Made by a program: the position numbers and the translations under genes. A DNA stretch of 64,000 nt from Chloroflexus sp. Y-396-1 (GTDB lineage: Bacteria; Chloroflexota; Chloroflexia; Chloroflexales; Chloroflexaceae): positions 2,760,881 to 2,824,880 of the forward strand of contig NZ_KI911784.1 of the NCBI RefSeq assembly GCF_000516515.1, given 5' to 3'. Positions 55,419 to 63,766 of this stretch are shown piece after piece (the first letter of the stretch is position 1; every line of letters starts with the position of its first letter). The notes under the pieces were generated by a model that saw only the letters and a program-made list of their open reading frames with translations, did no database searches and was not told the origin of the DNA.

Positions 55419-55761
55419 TATGCTATTGTTCCGCCTGAATGCGGCATCACAGTATAGCATGAGAACAGCCGACTCTCGATGATGAGCGGTTGACAATGAC
55501 CTCATTAAAAGAAAAAATATTTATCATCGTTGTTCTTCGATAACGAAAACTAGCGTCACATACTGGCCCCCTAGCTCACTACCATCGGTCAAAAGCCGAT
55601 CATGCCATGCTGAGAGATGTCTTTTTCAGATGTTCAAACGATTGACTATCATGCTACAATCAGATCAATCATGTGCTTTTGAGAAAAACCTGGTGGTCAT
55701 ATTTTTTGGGCCTGTAGTTTGAAAACCGAACTACATCATTTCTGCTACAAGAGGGGCTGTT
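55419..55761. promoter_or_regulatory. Divergent control region between methyltransferase and hemN
   Basis: A TACAAT near 55653 may be a -10 for hemN. A 21-bp imperfect palindrome (GTAGTT...AACTAC, 55714-55734) lies about 30 bp before the hemN start and is a candidate operator. No gene is present. Confidence 0.4.
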
Positions 55762-57135
55762 ATGACCGTCGAGATTACTCGCGAAACGATTGATCGCTAC
55801 AATCGACCCGGCCCGCGCTACACCAGCTATCCGACCGTTCCCCATTGGAGCAACACGTTTACCGCTGAAGATTATCTGGCTGCACTGCACGATGTTGCAG
55901 TCACCAACGATCCGATCAGTGTCTACGTTCACTTGCCCTTTTGTGCTGAACGTTGTGCCTACTGTGGGTGCAATGCCACATCGACACGACGCCCCTCGGT
56001 TGTCGATCAGTATCTTGATCGCCTCGAACGCGAGTTGGCGATGATTACGGCGCATCTGGGTACTGGGCGCCGAGTTGTGCAGTTGCATTGGGGTGGCGGC
56101 ACACCCAACTTTTTGAATGAAGCACAGACTCGACGCTTAATGGGATTGTTGAGAGCCGCCTTTACCATCGACCCCGACGCCGAAGTCGCACTCGAAGTCG
56201 ATCCGAGGATTGGTAATCGTGAACAGGTTTTTCTCTTCCGCGAGCTGGGATTCAACCGCATCAGCTTCGGGGTACAGGATATTGCTCAGGAAGTACAGAT
56301 TGCAATTGGGCGCATTCAGCCTCTCTGGCAGACCGAGAATGTGGTGCGAGCGGCACGTGACGCCGGATTTAGCAGCATTAACATCGATCTCGTCTACGGC
56401 TTGCCTTATCAAACCCCGGCCAGCTTTGCGACGACCCTCCAGGCGATGATCGATCTCCATCCTGATCGGATTGCCTGTTTTAGCTATGCCCATCTACCGC
56501 AAGCTCGCCCCAATCAGAAACGGGTAGATGCCCGTCAATTGCCGACCGGTTACGATAAGTTTCAACTGTTCCGGCAAGCAATTGAAACCTTAACCGCCGT
56601 TGGGTATGAATGGATCGGGATGGATCATTTTGCCTTAGCGAACGATGAGTTGGCGACAGCAGCACGCGAGCGGCGGTTACAACGCAATTTTATGGGCTAC
56701 ACTGTCTTACCGGCGCCCCACCAGATCGGCTTCGGGATGAGTGCGATTGGCGATCTCGCCGGACGGTATGTACAAAACGACTCCGGTTTAGGGCGTTACC
56801 AGCATGCCATCGACGAAGGGCGTCTCCCGATTACACGCGGAATGCGGCTCAGCGACGACGATCTTATGCGGCGTCATGCTATCATGCATTTGATGTGTAA
56901 TCTCGAAGTTCCGTTTGATCTGCGCCTCCCACCCTACGGCTGGCGCTTGGGTGATGTTTTTACGGCTGAAATTGAACGAATAGCGGCGTATGCCGATGAT
57001 CATCTGGTGGTGGTTGAGCCGAACCGCTTACGAGTAACCGACCGCGGTCGCTTCTTCGTTAGAAACCTGGCGATGGAACTTGACCGGTATCTCCAGCAAG
57101 CAACAGAACGACCGATCTTCTCGAGCACAGTATAA
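55762..57135 (+). CDS. hemN: Oxygen-independent coproporphyrinogen III oxidase
   Basis: A 457-residue radical-SAM enzyme that decarboxylates coproporphyrinogen III without oxygen. The N-terminus reads RYNRPGPRYTSYPTVPHW as in true HemN, not the shorter HemW. The cluster motif CAERCAYCGC gives C61, C65 and C68, with the HemN-specific fourth cysteine at C70. The SAM-binding HWGGGTPNFL follows near 112. The C-terminal trip-wire region with FMGYTVLP near 310 is conserved. Length is normal. GAGGGG precedes the ATG, and hemG follows by 12 bp, giving a two-gene operon for tetrapyrrole synthesis under phototrophic conditions. Confidence 0.96.
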   Translation: MTVEITRETIDRYNRPGPRYTSYPTVPHWSNTFTAEDYLAALHDVAVTNDPISVYVHLPFCAERCAYCGCNATSTRRPSVVDQYLDRLERELAMITAHLGTGRRVVQLHWGGGTPNFLNEAQTRRLMGLLRAAFTIDPDAEVALEVDPRIGNREQVFLFRELGFNRISFGVQDIAQEVQIAIGRIQPLWQTENVVRAARDAGFSSINIDLVYGLPYQTPASFATTLQAMIDLHPDRIACFSYAHLPQARPNQKRVDARQLPTGYDKFQLFRQAIETLTAVGYEWIGMDHFALANDELATAARERRLQRNFMGYTVLPAPHQIGFGMSAIGDLAGRYVQNDSGLGRYQHAIDEGRLPITRGMRLSDDDLMRRHAIMHLMCNLEVPFDLRLPPYGWRLGDVFTAEIERIAAYADDHLVVVEPNRLRVTDRGRFFVRNLAMELDRYLQQATERPIFSSTV

Positions 57136-57147
57136 GGAGGATTACGC

Positions 57148-58584
57148 ATGATAGCGGCCTATGACAGTGTGGTAATCGGAGGCGGTATCGGCGGTTTAGC
57201 AGCGGCCTATACCCTTTACAAGCGCGGGTACCGGGTCCTAGTTATCGAGGCCGCCAATCGGGTCGGTGGTGTGATCCATAGTATCACAACGCCGGAGGGT
57301 TTTACGCTTGATTGCGGGCCGAACACGCTGGGGACGAAAGATGTACGGTTGTGGCAAGAACTGGTTGATCTAGGGCTTCGTGAACGGATCACTCCGGCGG
57401 AACGTTGTAGTAAGCGTCGTTTCATTTTGATTAAGGGCCGGCCAATCGAGATTCCAACCTCACCATTTGGACTGATCGGCACGCCATTACTCTCGTGGCA
57501 GGGCAAAGCACGTGTCCTGGCCGAGCCATTCGTTAACCTCAAGCAAGGCAGTGGCGACGAGAGCGTTGCCGCCTTTTTTGTCCGTCGGATTGGCCCCGAA
57601 GCCACGAACCATCTCATCGACCCCTTCGTCGCCGGGGTATACGCCGGCAATCCGCAGCACCTCTCGGTTGCCGCAGTCTTTCCTTCGTTATGGGAAGCGG
57701 CGCAGCGAGGTGGCAGCATTGTGCGGGGAATGCTGAGGAGACCGAAGGATAAAGCTCGCCTGAGCGAGCCAAAGATGCGTAGCCGTACCTTTAGTTTTCG
57801 TGGTGGGTTAGCGGAATGGCCACTGGCACTGGCGCGGGCGTTAGGTGCAGGGAATGTCTGGACTGAGCGGCAAGCAGTTCGCCTACAGCAACGTGGCTCG
57901 CTGTGGGAAGTGACCGTTAATGGCGCAAACGGTCTGGAGACAATCAGTAGTCGGAGTGTGATCATCGCTACGCCCGCATACGCCGCGGCCAACCTGATCG
58001 AGTCGGTTGATGCACAAGCCGCCGCTGCCCTGCGCGGGATTCCGTATGCGCCAGTTGCAGTCGTCCATCTCGGTTTTCGACGATCTCAGCTCAGTCGTGA
58101 GTTGTGCGGTTTTGGTGTGCTAGCTCCATCGAGTGAACAGCGACAGTTTCTTGGTATCCTCTGGACATCGAGCATCTTCCCGCATGTAGCGCCCCCAGAT
58201 CGAGTACTTACGACGACCCTGAGTGGTGGTGCAATTCGGCCAGAGCTGGTCGAACAGAGCGACGAAGCGCTGATCGAGGCGGCTATTCGCGATCATCAGC
58301 AACTTCTAGGAGTCAACGGTCAACCCATCCTCACGCACGTCACACGCTGGCGTCACGCCATCGCCCAATACACGTTTGGTCACCGTGAACGAATCGCAAC
58401 GCTGGAACGGCTTGAACAGCGTCTCCCGACCTTGCAATTGACCGGCAGCTACCGCGACGGTGTTGGCGTGCCGAAGACGTGGGCCAACGGTGTGCAAGCC
58501 GGTGAACGGGTTGCTGCGGTACTGGCCGGGCAAGGTGATGTCATGGCGTTGAGTGAGGGGAGAGAGGTGAGGAGTGAGGAGTGA
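57148..58584 (+). CDS. hemG: Protoporphyrinogen oxidase (HemY type)
   Basis: A 478-residue FAD enzyme oxidising protoporphyrinogen IX to protoporphyrin IX. The FAD-binding motif VVIGGGIGGLAAAYTLYKRGY is at 8-28, followed by EAANRVGG near 35-42. The central FRGGLAEWPLALARAL near 217 and the C-terminal GSYRDGVGVPKTWANGVQAGERVAA near 435-460 are typical. AAGGAGG precedes the ATG. The last ~12 residues (after VMALSEGREV) are encoded by the beginning of a 7-bp GTGAGGA satellite, so the present stop lies inside repeat DNA and the tail is not conserved. HemY normally uses oxygen; how this operates anaerobically is open. Confidence 0.94.
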   Translation: MIAAYDSVVIGGGIGGLAAAYTLYKRGYRVLVIEAANRVGGVIHSITTPEGFTLDCGPNTLGTKDVRLWQELVDLGLRERITPAERCSKRRFILIKGRPIEIPTSPFGLIGTPLLSWQGKARVLAEPFVNLKQGSGDESVAAFFVRRIGPEATNHLIDPFVAGVYAGNPQHLSVAAVFPSLWEAAQRGGSIVRGMLRRPKDKARLSEPKMRSRTFSFRGGLAEWPLALARALGAGNVWTERQAVRLQQRGSLWEVTVNGANGLETISSRSVIIATPAYAAANLIESVDAQAAAALRGIPYAPVAVVHLGFRRSQLSRELCGFGVLAPSSEQRQFLGILWTSSIFPHVAPPDRVLTTTLSGGAIRPELVEQSDEALIEAAIRDHQQLLGVNGQPILTHVTRWRHAIAQYTFGHRERIATLERLEQRLPTLQLTGSYRDGVGVPKTWANGVQAGERVAAVLAGQGDVMALSEGREVRSEE

Positions 58585-58607
58585 GGAGTGAGGAGTGAGG
58601 AGTGAGC
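58567..58607. repeat. 7-bp tandem repeat (GTGAGGA, ~5.9 units)
   Basis: Five exact GTGAGGA units followed by GTGAGC. The hemG stop codon (58582-58584) lies within the third unit. Confidence 0.92.
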
Positions 58608-58624
58608 GATGGGGGCGTTTGGCG

Positions 58625-58850
58625 CCCTCACCTTCCCCCTAGCCCCCTTCCTCTCCCACACGGGGAGAGGAAGGGGGAGTGTACCCCCTCACCTTCCCCC
58701 CGGCCCCCTTCCTCTCCCACCTGGGGAGAGGAAGGGGGAGTGTACCCCCTCACCTTCCCCCTAGCCCCCTTCCTCTCCCACCTGGGGAGAGGAAGGGGGA
58801 GTGTACCCCCTCACCTTCCCCCCGGCCCCCGTCCGCTCTCACCAGAGAGA
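58625..58850. repeat. 61-bp tandem array of palindromic units (~3.7 copies)
   Basis: Units start at 58625, 58686, 58747 and 58808. Each of the first three contains CCCCCTTCCTCTCCC and its exact complement around a 5-nt loop, giving a 15-bp hairpin. The fourth unit is degenerate and incomplete. It lies between the convergent hemG and clostripain-like genes, where the hairpins may also end transcription. Confidence 0.9.
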
Positions 58851-58864
58851 ATCGCGTCCTACGG

Positions 58865-61800
58865 CTATGGCCCACGCACGATCAGTGGCACGTACACCAT
58901 TTCGTTCGGCTGAAGCATGCGCAGTAATGCCGGTGGCTCAATCTCACCACCGAATAATCCCGTCACACCAAAGTAGTCAACCAGTAAATCGTCCCAGTGA
59001 CCGTTATTCGTGAATTGGAATATCCGGTGGAACATATAGTCTCGGTACCCGCTCCCACCCGACTGGGGCGGGTAGTAGAGGCTGACCCCGTGAGCCTGAT
59101 CGAGGTCAATCACGCTGTTGGCATATTGACCACTCGCCCTCCTAGAGACCACGACCAACTGCGTGCGCACCCTATCCATCACCTGCTGTGCGGCAGCACC
59201 GATGGACGAGTTAGGGATTGACCGTACCAGACTTGCCCAATGGTAGAGGTCAATATACTCATCTTGCATGTTGTTAACGTAGGCAGGGAGACGTGAGTCG
59301 AATGTTTGCACCGCCTGGCGTGCGTTTTTCAGTGGCGTTTGTACGCTGTTTATCTCATTGCGGAGCAGGGTTGCCAGGTGGTCGAGCGCCTGACGCACCG
59401 ACTCAACCTGCCCCAAATCAAGCACCGAGATTGTGCGTGGCAGGCCGGTCAGTTGCGGATGCCCGAAATACCGTTCGGCGATCTGCGTCGCCAGGGTGCG
59501 GGGCGTACTTTCGGTGCTCACCTCTGCAATCACGTCGTTGAGACCTGCCAACATCGGGATAGCCTGGAGACCGACCTGCCCGGCATATTCGCGATAGGCA
59601 AAGACCGACCAGGCTAGGTATTGGGAGGCAATCAGATAATGGGCGTAGTTACGTACCTCATACGCATGCTCGAACAGGGCCATCGAGCAGGCATCGTAGT
59701 GGACAATATCAATCTTGTGCTGCCCGTTATTCGTTGCCGCTTGCAAGGCTGACCGGAGTTCTTCGGGTGCGAGTACATCGTGCGTGTTATTCCAATCTGG
59801 GCCAATACCCACCAATCCATTCCCGTGCCCGGCCAGGGCCAGATAGGAATATCGGGCTGGGTAGCGCTCCCGTGCCCACTGGACAAACGCCTGGAGGGTT
59901 TGCGGGTTGCCCATATTAAGCTCACCTAGCGGCTCGCGCTGTACCCCTGTTGCCTCAAACACCAGGCGCTGCGTATCACCGTTTTGGTGACCATCGACCA
60001 GGGCTACGATAAGAACATTGGGGTTCGCTGCGGATCGTTCGAGGGCCTGAAGCGCACGTTCTATGTAGCGATAAAGGTCATTATCACCGTTGAGGTAGAG
60101 CATAAAGAGGAAGTGCGAACAATCGGCGGTGGTGGCAGTTAGCTCTTCGCTCATTGCCGACTCGCCGGCGGCATTGTAGGCACTCACCCGATAACGATAG
60201 CTCTGGCCGCAGCTCAGGCCGGTATCGGTGTAGGTGGTGACATTCGCGCCCAGAGTGGCAATGCGCGTTCCGTTGCGATAGAGGTGGAAGCCAATTTCGT
60301 TAGTCGCGTTGTCCTGCCAGGCGAGGGTGATACTGGTAGTGGTGCTCCCGATCTGGCGCAGGTTACTAGGAGGTTGGGGTAGTGCGGGGGTGGCCGTTGG
60401 GATGGTCGTGGCTGTCGGCGATGGGGTCAGTGTCGGGGATGGCGTAGGGATGGCCGTGGTCGTCGGGGATGGGGAGGCTGTCGGCGATGGGGTCAGTGTC
60501 GGCGATGGGGTCGCTGTCGGGATGACTTCTCCCGGACCACCCGACTGTGGTGTAGGTGGTCCTATTATTGGTGGTGTTGGAGGTGTAGGAATAGCATCAA
60601 CTCTCGCCCACTCCAGCGCCAGCGTCGCTCCACCATCCCGATCCCAATGTTCGAGCAGCAGCTTATGGTAGCCCGCAGACAGCTCAACGGTCACCTCGCG
60701 GGTGGGCGACTGCGGCTGCCAGGACTCGACCAGCAGCCGGTCATCGACCCAGAAACGCACGCCATCGTCGGCGCGGAGGGTGAAGCGGTAGCGTCCGGCA
60801 GTCGGGAAATTCACGTAGCGCATCCAGCGACTGGTGAAATGGTCGGCAGGGATGGTCGCCGCCGGTTGCCCGGCCCACGACCGGTTCAGGAACAGGTCGG
60901 GGACGTTTTCAACGTGCAGCACCGGTCCGGCGAGCCAGTCGTTGGCGAAGAACTCGCCGCGCCAGGCATTTGGGTAGTCTGTTCCGAACACCTGGATGCG
61001 GTAGTTGTAGTAATCTGCCACGTAGACGGTGCCGTCGGGTGCAATGGCTACGCCAGAAGGATTGCTAAACTGCCCGTCGCCTCTGCCATACGACCCCCAC
61101 TTGTCGAGAATAGTTCCGTCGGTGTGGAAGCGCAGAATTTGGTGGTTTCCACCAGTCACATAGACCGTACCGTCGGGTGCAACTGCTATGCCAGCAGCTC
61201 TCATCCACCAGTTGCTTAAGAGGTTTCCGTTGGTATCGAAACGCTGGATGCGATCATCGTCCGCCACATAGACCGTGCCGTCAGGCGCCACTGCCACCTC
61301 GGAGGGATTGTTGAACTGACGATTGCCGCTGCTATACTCACCCCATGCATTGAGAAAAGTGCCAGTTGCTGTGAAGTGCTGAATGCGGTGGTTCCAGCGA
61401 TCTGTTACATAAACCGTACCGTCGGAAGCCACTGCAACGTCAGAGGGATAACTGAACTGACTTTCGCTCTGACCGCGTGATCCCCATCCACTAAGGAAAG
61501 TTCCATCGGCACTGAAACGCTGGATGCGGTGGTTGCCCCAATCCGCCACGTAGACCGTACCGTCAGGCGCCACTGCCACGCCAGACGGAGAAGAGAACTG
61601 CCCGTTGCCACTGCCGGATGCCCCCCACGCGCCGAGGAAGGTTCCGTCGGCGCTGAAGCGCTGGATGCGGTTACTATCCGCCACGTAAACTGTACCGTCA
61701 GGTGCCAATGCCACGTCGGAAAGAGATCCGAACTTCCCGTCGCTACTGTCTGGCACTCCCCACTTGCCGAGGAAAGTTCCGGTAGCGCTGAATTGCTGGA

Positions 61801-62761
61801 TGCGGCGGTTGTCGCTATCTGCAATGTAGACTGTACCATTAGATGCAACCGCCATACCGGAAGGTTTGTTAAACTGCCCGTCGCCACTGCCAGAAGACCC
61901 CCACGTACCCAGAAAGGCTCCAGTAGCGCTGAAGTGCAGGATGCGGTTATTCCAGGAATCCGCCGCGTAGACAGTGCCGTCGGAGGCCACTGCCACCTCG
62001 TTACTGCCGTATGCCATCCATGTAGTGAGAAAAGTTCCGCCGGCGTCGAAGCGCTGGATGCGGTGGTTGCCCCAATCCGCCACGTAGACCGTACCGTCAG
62101 GCGCCACTGCCACGCCAGACGGAGAAGAGAACTCCCCATTGCCGCTGCCCGACACTCCCCACGTACCGAGGAAGGTTCCGTCGGCGCTGAAGCGCTGGAT
62201 GCGGTGGTTGCCCGTATCCGCCACGTAGACCGTGCCGTCGGGCGCCACGGCCACGCCGCCAGGAGAGCTGAACTGCCCGTCATTGTAACCCTGCTGCCCC
62301 CACCTGCTGAGGAACGCGCCGGTGGCGCTGAAGCGCTGGATGCGATGGTTGCCCGTATCCGCCACGTAGACCGTGCCGTCGGGCGCCACCGCCACGCCGT
62401 GAGGATTGTAGAACTGCCCGTCACCATAGCCGTACACTCCCCACCCACCGAGGAACTCGCCGGTGGCGCTGAAGCGATGGATGCGGTGGCTGTCGCTGTC
62501 TGCCACGTAGATGGCGCCGTCGGGCGCCACTGCTACATCGGAAGGTTTGTTGAATTGCCCTACCGATGCCTGAGCGCCGATAGCAAACTGGAAGAAGCGG
62601 TACGGCTGCGTCTGCTGTGTCGTGATACCGCCAGCAGGTGCGGCTGCAACGATACCCTCACTAACGATCAATCTTCCGGTGGTGATCGAGTTCCCCAATC
62701 CTACGCCAATGACCGCCATGATGATGGTGAGGGTAATCACGAAACGATACCTCGACTGCAC
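58865..62761 (-). CDS. Giant secreted protein: NHL propeller repeats, PA14, FN3 and clostripain-type protease
   Basis: A 1298-residue protein starting with GTG at 62761 (GGAGGA at 62766-62771). A signal or anchor helix lies at ~8-25. Residues ~45-595 hold 12 NHL-type repeats of ~46 residues (VAVAPDGTVYVADxxxHRIQRF), enough for two six-bladed propellers. A PA14 domain (~600-720, GRYRFTLRADDGVRFWVDD) follows. A Pro/Thr spacer (~725-800) and an FN3 domain (~800-885) lead to a clostripain-type (C11) cysteine protease (~885-1240) with the histidine in LALAGHGNG near 979 and the cysteine in HYDACSMALFEH near 1023. Secretion plus binding modules suggest a surface protease that recognises glycan or protein ligands. 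Confidence 0.85.
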   Translation of the reverse strand: MQSRYRFVITLTIIMAVIGVGLGNSITTGRLIVSEGIVAAAPAGGITTQQTQPYRFFQFAIGAQASVGQFNKPSDVAVAPDGAIYVADSDSHRIHRFSATGEFLGGWGVYGYGDGQFYNPHGVAVAPDGTVYVADTGNHRIQRFSATGAFLSRWGQQGYNDGQFSSPGGVAVAPDGTVYVADTGNHRIQRFSADGTFLGTWGVSGSGNGEFSSPSGVAVAPDGTVYVADWGNHRIQRFDAGGTFLTTWMAYGSNEVAVASDGTVYAADSWNNRILHFSATGAFLGTWGSSGSGDGQFNKPSGMAVASNGTVYIADSDNRRIQQFSATGTFLGKWGVPDSSDGKFGSLSDVALAPDGTVYVADSNRIQRFSADGTFLGAWGASGSGNGQFSSPSGVAVAPDGTVYVADWGNHRIQRFSADGTFLSGWGSRGQSESQFSYPSDVAVASDGTVYVTDRWNHRIQHFTATGTFLNAWGEYSSGNRQFNNPSEVAVAPDGTVYVADDDRIQRFDTNGNLLSNWWMRAAGIAVAPDGTVYVTGGNHQILRFHTDGTILDKWGSYGRGDGQFSNPSGVAIAPDGTVYVADYYNYRIQVFGTDYPNAWRGEFFANDWLAGPVLHVENVPDLFLNRSWAGQPAATIPADHFTSRWMRYVNFPTAGRYRFTLRADDGVRFWVDDRLLVESWQPQSPTREVTVELSAGYHKLLLEHWDRDGGATLALEWARVDAIPTPPTPPIIGPPTPQSGGPGEVIPTATPSPTLTPSPTASPSPTTTAIPTPSPTLTPSPTATTIPTATPALPQPPSNLRQIGSTTTSITLAWQDNATNEIGFHLYRNGTRIATLGANVTTYTDTGLSCGQSYRYRVSAYNAAGESAMSEELTATTADCSHFLFMLYLNGDNDLYRYIERALQALERSAANPNVLIVALVDGHQNGDTQRLVFEATGVQREPLGELNMGNPQTLQAFVQWARERYPARYSYLALAGHGNGLVGIGPDWNNTHDVLAPEELRSALQAATNNGQHKIDIVHYDACSMALFEHAYEVRNYAHYLIASQYLAWSVFAYREYAGQVGLQAIPMLAGLNDVIAEVSTESTPRTLATQIAERYFGHPQLTGLPRTISVLDLGQVESVRQALDHLATLLRNEINSVQTPLKNARQAVQTFDSRLPAYVNNMQDEYIDLYHWASLVRSIPNSSIGAAAQQVMDRVRTQLVVVSRRASGQYANSVIDLDQAHGVSLYYPPQSGGSGYRDYMFHRIFQFTNNGHWDDLLVDYFGVTGLFGGEIEPPALLRMLQPNEMVYVPLIVRGP

Positions 62762-62771
62762 TGCGATCCTC

Positions 62772-63701
62772 CGTTGAATTCTGAACTGATGCGAGTCGAA
62801 CGGGAAATGTAATCCGCACGTTTCAATTTGCTATTACCGACTATCTTGCGCCGATTCTTTATCGGTTCTCTATATAGAGACGCGCCAGCAGAGTAAATTT
62901 GGCAGTGGGTAGAACATGTCTGACAACCGCAATCGACGTGGGCTTGAACATACTCAGCATTCATAGCTCCCCCTCAACGCTCGTTGTGGGGAGAATCGGT
63001 GAAACTCTAAGTGAGAATGTGTTCAATTGATTATTTAAATGCCCTATCTAGTATATCCGGTATGTTATCAGGACCGAATTACCTAAATGTATCGGTTTGG
63101 AGATTATAGCCGTTTCTGTATTTATCAAGGCGGGGGATCTCCCCTCGTTAGCACACTGGCGTGGTGTGCAGCACCCTGTGCCCGTGGGGTTTTGAGCGTT
63201 TTCAGCGCTCGTGCGGGAAATGGTGCTCCCAGCACCCTCCCTCGGCCCCAGTCCGCTCCCATCCAGGGAGCGGATGGAGGAGTGTGAGGTCTCGCCTGTT
63301 GGCATCGGTGATGATGTTCACCCGCCGAGGAATGGGCGCGAGCGATCATTTCCACTCGTTCACGTTGGAATGTGAGGCAGCGTTTTTTGGCTTACCAGAA
63401 GTGGATAGCTGGCATACGTGAACCAACTATGCTGGTAACGAAAAATTCGTTACCTGGCAAAATTTTTGCGTGCTATACCGGTGATTCGACCATGCTTTCA
63501 AATTTGGTCTCTACTTTGCTATTCTCATTGATTGCTATCTAAAATATTTTATGGTAAATCTTTCGAGTTACTTCTGACCGATTCATGATTAGATAAAAAT
63601 ACATTACATTTAGACAATACTGACTGAACATCTATTCATAACATGTTTATCATGAAATATTACACTTCCACCAGATGCAGAAACGATCATCGATAGTACG
63701 T
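62772..63701. other. Intergenic region, about 930 bp
   Basis: Two short overlapping frames lie directly upstream of the clostripain-like gene on the minus strand and are treated under findings. A relative of the CCCTC...GGAGCGGATGGAGG hairpin family lies near 63225-63290. The region 63430-63690 is AT-rich without recognisable genes and probably contains the promoter of the last gene. Confidence 0.45.
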
Positions 63702-63741
63702 GTAACCGGCGGGCTGTGACAGCATTCCTGTCGGGGGTTAC
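63702..63741. promoter_or_regulatory. Inverted repeat upstream of the last gene
   Basis: GTAACC at 63702-63707 pairs with GGTTAC at 63736-63741, enclosing a second hairpin GACAG-CATTC-CTGTC. It ends 25 bp before the ATG at 63767, so it may be an operator or a leader hairpin. Confidence 0.45.
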
Positions 63742-63766
63742 TGTTTCATGCAGTCGAGGTAAATCA

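Noticed and set aside
58602-58930. Overlapping short frames encoding Pro/Leu/Ser-rich repeats
   Set aside because: They are translations of the 61-bp palindromic array in several phases, without ribosome-binding sites or family features.
61529-62812. A 427-codon plus-strand open frame opposite the NHL repeats
   Set aside because: It is the antisense of the repeated NHL codons; repeats in one frame produce long repeated frames on the other strand. The NHL/PA14/clostripain frame has clear domains, so this one is a shadow.
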